A stretch of DNA of 42,437 nucleotides from positions 1 through 42,437 of the forward strand of contig NZ_STGA01000026.1 of the NCBI RefSeq assembly GCF_005222835.1, written 5' to 3'. This document shows positions 16,963-24,929 of the stretch, piece after piece. The stretch's first letter is position 1. Every line of letters starts with the position of its first letter. The notes beneath the pieces are model-generated. The model was not told the DNA's origin and searched no databases. It saw only the letters and a program-made list of their open reading frames with translations. This DNA comes from Rhizobium sp. FKY42. GTDB taxonomy: Bacteria; Pseudomonadota; Alphaproteobacteria; Rhizobiales; Rhizobiaceae. Both the position numbers and the translations under genes were made by a program.

Positions 16963-18504
16963 ATGAGCCTCGCCACTCTGAACCTTGCCGCCGAAGCGGA
17001 TACCATCCTTGCCAAACTCGGTGTGGCGCCCTCCGCCTACAAAGGTGGAACATTGGCCGTCCGGTCCCCCATTACTGGCGCAGAGATCGGGTGCCTTTCT
17101 GAGCTGACATTGCAGCAGGCTCAGTCTGTCATTGATGCGGCGCATCAGGCTTTTCAGGAATGGCGCCTGGTGCCAGCCCCAAAGCGCGGTGAACTCATCC
17201 GTCTCCTTGGCGACGAACTGCGCGCCGCCAAGGCGGATCTCGGCAAACTTGTATCCATTGAGGTCGGCAAGATCACGTCAGAGGGTCTGGGCGAAGTACA
17301 GGAAATGATCGACATCTGCGATTTCGCCGTCGGTCTCTCACGCCAGCTCTACGGCCTGACCATTGCAACGGAACGGGCAGATCATCGCATGATGGAAACC
17401 TGGCATCCGCTTGGTGTCGTCGGCATCATCTCTGCCTTCAACTTCCCGGTTGCGGTCTGGGCCTGGAATGCGGCACTCGCGCTGGTCTGCGGCAATGCCA
17501 CCGTCTGGAAGCCCTCTGAGAAGACGCCGCTGACAGCACTGGCCACGCAGGCAATTTTCGAGAAGGCGCTCAAGCGTTTCGTGGCTGAGGGCGGAAAAGC
17601 GTCGGCCAACCTCTCGACACTCCTGATCGGAGGCCGCGATATTGGCGAAGTTCTGGTCGACCACCCGAAGGTGCCACTGGTTTCTGCGACTGGTTCCACC
17701 GCCATGGGTCGCGCCGTTGGACCGCGGCTGGCGAAGCGCTTTGCGCGCGCTATTCTGGAGCTGGGCGGAAACAACGCCGCCATCATTACCCCGACAGCGG
17801 ACCTGGATCTGACGTTGCGGGGCATTGCCTTCGCTGCCATGGGGACCGCCGGTCAGCGCTGCACGACGCTTCGTCGTCTTTTTGTCCACGACAGCGTTTA
17901 TGAAAACCTCGTGCCACGCCTGAAAAAGGCCTACCAATCGGTTACGATCGGCAATCCAACGGTTGACGGCAATCTTGTCGGCCCGCTGATCGACAAGGCC
18001 TCATTCGAACGGATGCAAAAGGCCATCGAAGCTGCCAAAGCGGAAGGCGGCACAGTGACCGGCGGCGAACGCGTTCTCGAAGCCGAAGCTGCTGATGCCT
18101 ATTACGTTCGTCCGGCCATTGTCGAGATGCCATCCCAGTGCGGCCCGGTTATTGAGGAAACCTTCGCGCCTATCCTCTATGTCATGAGGTATTCCGACTT
18201 CGACGCCGTGCTCGACCTGCACAATGGTGTGCCGCAGGGCCTGTCGTCGTCTATTTTTACCAATGACATGCGCGAGGCGGAAACCTTCATCTCGGCACGA
18301 GGATCCGATTGCGGCATCGCCAATGTCAATATCGGTCCGTCAGGCGCTGAAATCGGTGGCGCCTTTGGCGGTGAAAAGGAAACCGGCGGCGGTCGAGAAT
18401 CCGGCTCCGATTCGTGGAAAGCCTATATGCGCCGCGCGACCAACACGCTGAACTATGGCCGGACGCTGCCGCTCGCCCAGGGCGTCAAGTTCGATATCGC
18501 CTGA
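16963..18504 (+). CDS. amaB: L-aminoadipate-semialdehyde / piperideine-6-carboxylate dehydrogenase (ALDH7)
   Basis: A 513-residue NAD-dependent aldehyde dehydrogenase of the ALDH7 (antiquitin) family. The catalytic Cys is C300 in AGQRCTT, the general base is E266 in LELGGNN, and the cofactor-binding SATGSTAMGR is present. EVGKITSEGLGEVQEMIDICD and GAFGGEKETGGGRESGSD are signatures I know from AmaB/Pcd enzymes. It oxidises alpha-aminoadipate semialdehyde to L-2-aminoadipate, directly downstream of the AmaA step, and lies 47 bases after amaA on the same strand. The start at ATG 16963 is preceded by AGAAGGACCAAG. This assignment is stronger than that of amaA and anchors the pathway. Confidence 0.92.
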   Translation: MSLATLNLAAEADTILAKLGVAPSAYKGGTLAVRSPITGAEIGCLSELTLQQAQSVIDAAHQAFQEWRLVPAPKRGELIRLLGDELRAAKADLGKLVSIEVGKITSEGLGEVQEMIDICDFAVGLSRQLYGLTIATERADHRMMETWHPLGVVGIISAFNFPVAVWAWNAALALVCGNATVWKPSEKTPLTALATQAIFEKALKRFVAEGGKASANLSTLLIGGRDIGEVLVDHPKVPLVSATGSTAMGRAVGPRLAKRFARAILELGGNNAAIITPTADLDLTLRGIAFAAMGTAGQRCTTLRRLFVHDSVYENLVPRLKKAYQSVTIGNPTVDGNLVGPLIDKASFERMQKAIEAAKAEGGTVTGGERVLEAEAADAYYVRPAIVEMPSQCGPVIEETFAPILYVMRYSDFDAVLDLHNGVPQGLSSSIFTNDMREAETFISARGSDCGIANVNIGPSGAEIGGAFGGEKETGGGRESGSDSWKAYMRRATNTLNYGRTLPLAQGVKFDIA

Positions 18505-18521
18505 CAGGCAGGAGGCACCGC

Positions 18522-19517
18522 ATGGCTGAAACGCTCAATCTTCTCACCGATATCGAGGGCTTGAGTGTCGGCCATGCGACCGACCTGAACCTGGGGTCAG
18601 GAGTCAGTGTCGTTGTGTTCGATGAACCGGCGGTTGCTTCCGGTACCGTTCTGGGTGGCGCACCCGGCGGACGAGACACCGCTCTTCTCGATCCAGTCAT
18701 GACGGTGGAAAAGGTTGACGCACTGGTCCTTTCCGGCGGCTCGGCCTTTGGCTTGGATGCCGCAGGCGGTGTACAGGCAGGTCTTCGCGAAATTGGACGC
18801 GGCTTGCAGGTTGGTACGACGCGCGTTCCGATCGTGCCGCAGGCAATCCTCATGGATTTGTTGAACGGCGGCAACAAGGATTGGGGCCTGCATTCGCCCT
18901 ATCGAGACATGGGGTATGAAGCATTCAAGGCGGCTAGGTCTGGCCGTTTTGATCTTGGAACAATCGGGGCAGGCACAGGCGCAACCACAGCAACCTTCAA
19001 GGGCGGCTTGGGTTCGGCGAGTGCAATGACCTCCACCGGCCATCGAATCGGAGCCCTCGTTGCGGTCAATGCGCTGGGAACGGCGACCGTTGGCGAAGGT
19101 CCGCATTTCTGGGCTGCTCCTTTCGAACAGGGTGATGAATTCGGTGGCCTTGGTCTTCCTCCGAAATTCACTGCAGATCATCTGACACTACGCCTGAAGG
19201 GCGTGAATCTGACGGCAACGACAATAGGGTTAATCGTAACCGATGCCATCCTGACCAAGGCACAGGCGCATCGGCTATCCATCATGGCCCAGGATGGTCT
19301 AGCGCGTGCCATCATGCCTGCTCATCTGCCTGCGGATGGCGACACGGTCTTTGCGGCCTCCACGGCCAGACGTTCTTTGGCACAGCCATCCGATTTCATG
19401 GAGCTTTGCCATCTGGCGACGCTAACATTTGCCCGGTCAATCGCCCGCGGCGTTTACGAGGCGCGCGCACTCCCCTCTGAAAACAGCCAAAAAGCCTGGC
19501 GAGACCACCACACATAA
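18522..19517 (+). CDS. P1 (S58/DmpA) family N-terminal-nucleophile peptidase
   Basis: A 331-residue member of the DmpA/BapA/NylC-like P1 family. These proteins cleave themselves to expose a Ser/Thr nucleophile and act as aminopeptidases, beta-peptidases or amidases. Family features are GLSVGHATD at the start, GGAPGGRDTALLDP, VLSGGSAFGLDAAGGV, GTIGAGTGATT and KGGLGSAS. The expected nucleophile region is TTIGLIVTDA with Thr233 (codon 19218) preceded by Ala, where many relatives have Asn or Gly, so self-processing may differ. The start at 18522 has a GGAGG ribosome-binding site (18511-18515). It is third in the pipecolate operon, 17 bases after amaB, so it may release the amino acid, or a lactam or amide of it, that the operon consumes. 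Substrate unknown. Confidence 0.85.
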   Translation: MAETLNLLTDIEGLSVGHATDLNLGSGVSVVVFDEPAVASGTVLGGAPGGRDTALLDPVMTVEKVDALVLSGGSAFGLDAAGGVQAGLREIGRGLQVGTTRVPIVPQAILMDLLNGGNKDWGLHSPYRDMGYEAFKAARSGRFDLGTIGAGTGATTATFKGGLGSASAMTSTGHRIGALVAVNALGTATVGEGPHFWAAPFEQGDEFGGLGLPPKFTADHLTLRLKGVNLTATTIGLIVTDAILTKAQAHRLSIMAQDGLARAIMPAHLPADGDTVFAASTARRSLAQPSDFMELCHLATLTFARSIARGVYEARALPSENSQKAWRDHHT

Positions 19518-19535
19518 CCTGACGAAAGGTCCGTC

Positions 19536-20900
19536 TCAGGCCGGCTGCACGCTTGTCTTCATGACCCGCACAGTTATGAACCAGAAGAGGATCCCGACAG
19601 CGATCAGAATTCCGGCAATTGCATATTGAACGGGATCACGACCCGTCCATGGACCAGCGAGAAAAACGCAGCTGATCGCGCCAAGGACAGGCACGATTGT
19701 AGGCGTGCGAAAATGCCTATGCTCTACTTTGTCTTTACGCAGAACCAGCACGGCGACGTTGACAATCGCGAAAACGCAGAGAAGAAGCAGAGCAGTGGTT
19801 CCCCCGAGCGCGGGCACAGCACCGACGAAAGTGATCAGCAGAACGGCGATCAATGTCGTGAAGAGAATGGCGATATAGGGAGTTCGTCTTTCCGCATGCA
19901 CACGACCGAGCAAGGCTGGCAGGACGCCTTCTCTGGCCATTCCGTAGATCAGCCGACTCGCCATCATCATGTTGATCAGAGCTGAATTTGCGACGGCAAA
20001 CATGGTGATGATGCCAAAAACGCTGATTGGAAGGCCCGGCGCCCCCGCCTGAACGACTTTAAGCAGAGGCGTCTCGCCCTCTCCAAGATCCGCCGCGGGG
20101 ACGAGAGTAATGGCCGATATGGCAACCAGGACATAAATAATCCCTGTTATGATCAACCCACCCAGCAACACCTTGGGAAAGATGCGGCTTGGCTCCTTGC
20201 ACTCCTCTGCCATGTTGACCGAATCTTCGAACCCTACCATCGCAAAGAAGGCCAGGGTGGTACCTGCGATAACAGACCAGAAGATGCCATGATCTTCAGC
20301 AGGCTGGAATGTGAATGCGCGGGAAACATCTCCCTGTCCCCCCATAATCGCCCATAAGCCGATTCCGATAATGATCAGCAAACCGCTCAACTCAACAATA
20401 GTGAGCAGCACATTAACCTTCACGCTCTCGCCAACGCCTCGAAAATTCACGGCTGCAACCAAGGCGATGAATGCCAGTGCCACCAGCGTGACAGTCAGCC
20501 CGCCGGAAGCAACGCCGGTTGATGCCACGAAATTTGCAGCAAAGGCTCGTGAAGCGGTCGAGGCAGACGTGATACCCGACGACATTACCGCGAACGCAAC
20601 GAGGAAGGTAAGGAAATGAATACCGAACGCCTTGTGCGTATAGAGGGCGGCGCCCGCAGCCTTTGGGTATTTCGTGACCAGTTCCAGGTAACTGAATGCC
20701 GTGAGCAAAGCGACACCGAAAGCGACAAAAAAGGGTAGCCAGACTACACCACCAACCTCGGCAGCCACCTGTCCGGTCAGCGCGTAAATGCCTGTCCCAA
20801 GAATATCGCCGACAATGAAGAGAAGCAGGAGGCCGGGCCCCATGACCCGTTTGAGTTCATGGGCCTTACCCAGGTTTTCCGCCATCGCGCTGTCTTTCAT
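19536..20900 (-). CDS. APC-family amino acid permease
   Basis: A 454-residue inner-membrane transporter of the amino acid-polyamine-organocation superfamily with about 12 to 13 hydrophobic segments. The first helix carries the substrate-binding GxGI motif (GDILGTGIYALTG), and GFEDSVNMAEECKEPSR in the middle is the usual E-x-x-P-x-R loop. The start chosen is ATG 20900, with a GGGAGGG ribosome-binding site upstream. The longer frame to 21197 adds a non-hydrophobic, unconserved stretch. It converges on the P1 peptidase gene with only 18 bases between stops. It probably imports an amino acid, and lysine or pipecolate is suggested only by context. Confidence 0.85.
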   Translation of the reverse strand: MKDSAMAENLGKAHELKRVMGPGLLLLFIVGDILGTGIYALTGQVAAEVGGVVWLPFFVAFGVALLTAFSYLELVTKYPKAAGAALYTHKAFGIHFLTFLVAFAVMSSGITSASTASRAFAANFVASTGVASGGLTVTLVALAFIALVAAVNFRGVGESVKVNVLLTIVELSGLLIIIGIGLWAIMGGQGDVSRAFTFQPAEDHGIFWSVIAGTTLAFFAMVGFEDSVNMAEECKEPSRIFPKVLLGGLIITGIIYVLVAISAITLVPAADLGEGETPLLKVVQAGAPGLPISVFGIITMFAVANSALINMMMASRLIYGMAREGVLPALLGRVHAERRTPYIAILFTTLIAVLLITFVGAVPALGGTTALLLLCVFAIVNVAVLVLRKDKVEHRHFRTPTIVPVLGAISCVFLAGPWTGRDPVQYAIAGILIAVGILFWFITVRVMKTSVQPA

Positions 20901-21437
20901 GCTGACCCTCCCGCGCATCTTGGAACCTGCATACGGACAACGAAATCTCTCGATGCAGTTCCAGGCAGTAGTTAGTGCGGACGCCCCCAATTCCGAGTAG
21001 GTCAAAGACGGAAAAGCAGGAAAGGATCGTCCTCGATCACGCCAGCAGTGCTTCCTTCTCTCGAAGGCACGGCTCCAGACGTTGAGCAGTTCTGGATCAT
21101 GTTCAATTTGGGACATTTCAGGGTTGATGGTGGAAAGTGCCTGGTTCTCCGATGGCACGCAGGCTTTCGGGATCTGCAAAGAAAATCGATCAGGCATGTG
21201 ACAGAATTGGTCTGCACCATCGTTGACCGACGAACCGCCGAGGAACTGCGCCTGATCTATAGTTGATGACCATATTCATGTATCATCTAACTATCTCGAA
21301 TAGCATCTGAATTAGAAACTGAGAAGCTTAAACGTTAACCATGTTTGTTATCCAAGCTTAACAAAAAATTAATAATAACTCTTCGCAGATGCGGTAGGTC
21401 TGATAATGTGTCGGCTAAGCGGCTGAGGGTTATGCAC
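20901..21437. other. 537-base divergent intergenic region upstream of the rpfF-like gene
   Basis: This region separates the permease start from the DSF-synthase-like gene. The permease-proximal 350 bases contain open frames on both strands (for example 21048-21266) with no recognisable product. The last 170 bases are strikingly AT-rich. They hold an inverted repeat GATGA (21265-21269)/TCATC (21283-21287) and a direct repeat AAGCTTAA at 21324-21331 and 21354-21361, 30 bases apart (about three helical turns). This is probably the control region of the signalling gene. No regulator can be named from sequence. Confidence 0.45.
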
Positions 21438-22427
21438 ATGGCGGAAGTGACGGACTACGAGCGTTTGGCCTATCAACTTATAAAAGGCCATCCAATTTTG
21501 GGACAGTTTCCGGAAGGGCTGGATGACGAAAAACGTGTCAACGCGACACATGTCAGAGAGCGCCGCGAAGGCCTGCCGCCAGAACTCAGCTTCGCTCTCC
21601 GAGAGTGGGAAAATCTCAAGATCAAGGTCGATCCGGCGAACCGGACACTGTGGTACTACATGACGCCACACTCGGCGCCCAGTTTCACACCAGGCCTGCT
21701 GAGCGATCTCATCGATTTCCGTAACACGGTTCAGTCCATCTATCATCGCACCCCAGCGGAACAAAAACTGCTCTATCTGGTAAGCGGCTCCGGCCTGCCA
21801 GGCATTTATAACCTGGGCGGAGATCTAGGGTATTTTGCACAGCACATCCGCTCGAAGGACCGCGAGCGTCTGCGCCGTTATGCGCATGATTGCATCGATC
21901 TGATGTACTCCTGCGCCAGCAGCCTGGGCCTTCCTATCATCCTGATATCCCTTGTTCAGGGGGATGCGCTTGGCGGAGGTTTCGAAGTTGCTCTCTCGTC
22001 AGACATCATCATCGCGGAACGTTCTGCAAAGTTCGGTCTTCCCGAGATCCTCTTCAATCTCTTTCCGGGCATGGGAGCCTACAGTTTCCTATCCCGCAAG
22101 CTGGATCCAGCTCGTGCGATGAGGATGATCACCAGCGGCAAGGTCTACACGGCAGAAGAACTGCAACAGATGGGCCTGGTCGAACTTGTCGTCGATGATG
22201 GAAAAGGCGAGGAGGCGGTTCGGGACTATATCGCCCGCAACAGCCGCAAGCACGCCATTCACAGGACCATCCGAGATGTAGGACGCCGAGTCAATGCGCT
22301 TACCTATGAGGAGCTTCGAGACGTCGTCGATCTGTGGGTGGACGCTGCGATGAATCTGGATGAACAGGATTTGCGAAAGATCGAGCGTTTGCGAGCCGCT
22401 CAGGCCAAGCGGGTTGGCTTGATCTGA
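21438..22427 (+). CDS. rpfF: RpfF-like diffusible signal factor (DSF) synthase, crotonase family
   Basis: A 329-residue crotonase matching RpfF, the enzyme that makes cis-2-unsaturated fatty-acid signals by dehydrating 3-hydroxyacyl-ACP and releasing the acid. Both glutamates required in Xanthomonas RpfF (E141, E161) are present as E183 in GDALGGGFE and E203 in GLPEILF, with the same 20-residue spacing. Other matching elements are YNLGGDLGYFAQHIR, NLFPGMGAYSF, and the C-terminal WVDAAMNLDEQDLRKIERL with a final AQ-KR-GL. Ordinary enoyl-CoA hydratases lack this C-terminus. The protein is about 40 residues longer at the N-terminus. The start is set by GAGGG at 21425-21429, 8 bases before ATG 21438; ATG 21432 is too close. 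It converges with the RpfC-like kinase, 12 bases between stops. No other enzyme gene is linked to it. Confidence 0.85.
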   Translation: MAEVTDYERLAYQLIKGHPILGQFPEGLDDEKRVNATHVRERREGLPPELSFALREWENLKIKVDPANRTLWYYMTPHSAPSFTPGLLSDLIDFRNTVQSIYHRTPAEQKLLYLVSGSGLPGIYNLGGDLGYFAQHIRSKDRERLRRYAHDCIDLMYSCASSLGLPIILISLVQGDALGGGFEVALSSDIIIAERSAKFGLPEILFNLFPGMGAYSFLSRKLDPARAMRMITSGKVYTAEELQQMGLVELVVDDGKGEEAVRDYIARNSRKHAIHRTIRDVGRRVNALTYEELRDVVDLWVDAAMNLDEQDLRKIERLRAAQAKRVGLI

Positions 22428-22439
22428 CTATACTCCTCT

Positions 22440-24929
22440 TCAGGATGCCCGCCTCTTGCGTGAATCCAGCTCCTGCCGGAAGCGATCGATTTCCTCGTGC
22501 AATTCATGAACGTGGATTTCGCCGCTTTCACTGAGTTCACGGTCGGCAATCTCCCGCCAATCCAGGCACATTTGGTAAATGCGCATGGCGCCGACATTTG
22601 CCGCGGCGCTGCGCAAGGCATGCGCAGAATTGCGGAACTCCCCGACATTCTCCTCTGCGACGGCATTTGCGAGCGCCTTCATGGCATTGGCAGAATCGTC
22701 CACGAATTGCGTCAGCAAAGCGTCAACGAATTCATCACCACCAAGCTGCGCCAGAGCGGCAGTTGTCCCGGTGTCGATGACCGGCTGCTCTAACGTCGAG
22801 GGGGGATGCGCGTCTGTGCCGGTCTCCTCGGATGATTCGCGCGCAACAGGAATGGCGCCATCGAGCAGACGATCAATCTCAGCAAGCAACCGCTTCGGCT
22901 CGATTGGTTTCGTCAGGCACTCCATCATGCCGGCATCGAGACATCTTTGTCGAGCCTCTCCGGTCGCATCTGCTGTAAAGCCGACAATTGGGATCGCAAC
23001 CGTCCCGAGGGATGCGAACCGATAGAACTTCGTCGCCTCGACACCGTTCATGACGGGCATATTGACGTCCATCAGCACGAGGTCGAAACCACCCTTCAGC
23101 ATCAGCTCTACTGCATTCTCGCCGTTATCGGCGATCTCGAAGGTGTGACCACCGCTCTCCAGTGTTTTGGCGATGACCATCTGATTGGTCTTGTTGTCAT
23201 CCGCAATCAAGATTCGGTATCCGGCCGTGGCGGTAGGCTGGTCGTCCAGAATCAGGGGCGCTCCGCTCAAACCGGCCAGATGCTTCGCCAGCTCCATGTC
23301 ACTGCCATTGGTCACCGCGACAAAGAGGTTCCGGTCGAAGTCTGGAACCGGCAAAACGGGATCGACGAGTAGAACGAGAACCGGCTCGTCTTCTCCCTTG
23401 TCCGGCTGCAGCAACGCGTGGGCGACTTCGACCGCCGTCGGATCTGTCAAGGCGGCATCGATCAATACAGCGGGACGCGAGATTCCCTTCGCTTGAAGCG
23501 AACGGATGCGGGCTATGGCAGCCTCTAAGCCGGTGACAGGTGACAGTCCCGCGACAAGTGCACCGACGTGATGCCGTTGCGATACGAGTATCGGAGCCGC
23601 TTCGGATCGATCCGGCGCCTCAGCCACGTCTACCGGCAGATGGAATGAGAAGACACTGCCACGACCCAGAGCGCTGGAGACGGAGATATCGCCCCCCATT
23701 GTACGTACGAGTTGGCGAACGATGGCCAGACCGAGACCTGTTCCGCCAAAACGGTCCATGATACTGCCATCAGCCTGTGTAAATCGCTCGAAAATGCGCC
23801 CATGAGCAGACGGATCGATACCGATGCCGGTGTCAACCACATCAATCAGCAGATCCCCGCGTTCATCCGTTTCCGAGCGGAACCCAATCTCGAGCCGCAC
23901 ATAGCCGTGCTCGGTAAACTTTACCGCATTACTGGCAAGGTTCAGGATGACTTCCTCAACATGGCGGCGATCGGCAACGACGGCCCGTGGCGTACCAGGC
24001 CGGATATGGATGGCAACACGCAAGCCCTTCTTACTTGCGCTGACGCCGATCATGGCCCGGACGTCGCGCAGCAACGCCGATACTTCGATTATTTCGCTCT
24101 TGATCGTCATTTGCCCGGACTCGATCCGTGCAAAATCCAGAACTGTTTCGATCAGTGACAGTAGCGAGCGCCCCGAAGCACCGATAACGCGAGCCATCTC
24201 ATGCTGTTCAGTTCTCAGGCGCGCAGAGACGAGAAGATCCGCAAGGCCGATGATTGCATTGAGCGGCGTACGCAGCTCATGGCTCATGCTGGCCAGAAAC
24301 AGGCTCTTCGATCTGCTGGCTTCCTCGGCCTGCTGCTTTGCTTCGGAGAGTTTTCGAATGAGCTTCGAGGTATAGGCGGGTATCACGATCAGTGCTGCTG
24401 CCAGTCCAATCGAAACGCTCGGCTGGCTCTGCCAGAATGGAGTGTTTGCGTAAACGACGCCGAAGCAGACAAGTGCCGTGACTGCCGCAATCGCCAGATA
24501 TGTCAGGCCGAAACGAAAGCCATTTCCCAGCACGGCCCAGAAATAGACCAGAATGAATGCTGCACCAGCCTCGCCACTGATATGGACCCCGAAGGAAAAC
24601 AGCCCCAGATCGGCAACGATACCAATGAGGCGGCGAACGTGGGAGACCCCGGGCGAAACAAGCAGATGAAGGAAAAGCGCGCCGGCAATCGCCTCAAAGA
24701 CGAGGGCGGGAACGGCGGCAATCTGCAGGGCAGTCGTTGCAGCATCCGACCCCATCATGTGCGATATCACAAGATAGATCAGGAATGTCGACGACAGCAG
24801 CAGTCGATTAGCGGTCAGTTCATGCTCGGTATCAGGACGCTGCTTCAGGAGGGCCCGCATGTCATAAACGGATTGCGAGATCGACTGTCTGAAGAGGCGG
24901 CTGAAGTCATAGGGACGCAAGCCGGTCAT
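22440..24929 (-). CDS. rpfC: RpfC-like membrane hybrid histidine kinase (DSF sensor)
   Basis: An 829-residue sensor kinase with the RpfC architecture. An N-terminal region of about six hydrophobic segments (41-190) carries DLG, HISGEAGA and GNGFRFG elements that I recall from RpfC sensor domains. It is followed by HisKA with H217 (SHELRTP), HATPase (N330/N334, GIGI, GGTGLGL), a degenerate receiver-like stretch (about 445-560), a true receiver with D621 and K674, and a C-terminal Hpt with H770 (AHALRSAAANVGA). All phosphorelay residues are intact. The ATG overlaps the stop of the upstream EAL gene (ATGA, 24926-24929), so the two are one operon. In Xanthomonas RpfC senses DSF and restrains RpfF by its receiver; the convergent rpfF-like gene makes the same role likely here. 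Confidence 0.87.
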   Translation of the reverse strand: MTGLRPYDFSRLFRQSISQSVYDMRALLKQRPDTEHELTANRLLLSSTFLIYLVISHMMGSDAATTALQIAAVPALVFEAIAGALFLHLLVSPGVSHVRRLIGIVADLGLFSFGVHISGEAGAAFILVYFWAVLGNGFRFGLTYLAIAAVTALVCFGVVYANTPFWQSQPSVSIGLAAALIVIPAYTSKLIRKLSEAKQQAEEASRSKSLFLASMSHELRTPLNAIIGLADLLVSARLRTEQHEMARVIGASGRSLLSLIETVLDFARIESGQMTIKSEIIEVSALLRDVRAMIGVSASKKGLRVAIHIRPGTPRAVVADRRHVEEVILNLASNAVKFTEHGYVRLEIGFRSETDERGDLLIDVVDTGIGIDPSAHGRIFERFTQADGSIMDRFGGTGLGLAIVRQLVRTMGGDISVSSALGRGSVFSFHLPVDVAEAPDRSEAAPILVSQRHHVGALVAGLSPVTGLEAAIARIRSLQAKGISRPAVLIDAALTDPTAVEVAHALLQPDKGEDEPVLVLLVDPVLPVPDFDRNLFVAVTNGSDMELAKHLAGLSGAPLILDDQPTATAGYRILIADDNKTNQMVIAKTLESGGHTFEIADNGENAVELMLKGGFDLVLMDVNMPVMNGVEATKFYRFASLGTVAIPIVGFTADATGEARQRCLDAGMMECLTKPIEPKRLLAEIDRLLDGAIPVARESSEETGTDAHPPSTLEQPVIDTGTTAALAQLGGDEFVDALLTQFVDDSANAMKALANAVAEENVGEFRNSAHALRSAAANVGAMRIYQMCLDWREIADRELSESGEIHVHELHEEIDRFRQELDSRKRRAS

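Noticed and set aside
20901..21197. Extended N-terminus of the APC permease
   Set aside because: The added stretch is hydrophilic and not family-like; ATG 20900 has a strong GGGAGGG site.
21048..21266. 72-codon frame in the region upstream of the rpfF-like gene
   Set aside because: GTG start, no ribosome-binding site, no recognisable family. It was left inside the intergenic description.
21438..22427. Reading the crotonase as an ordinary enoyl-CoA hydratase
   Set aside because: The RpfF-type C-terminus, both RpfF glutamates with exact spacing, and the convergent RpfC-like kinase all favour DSF synthase. A tree is still needed.
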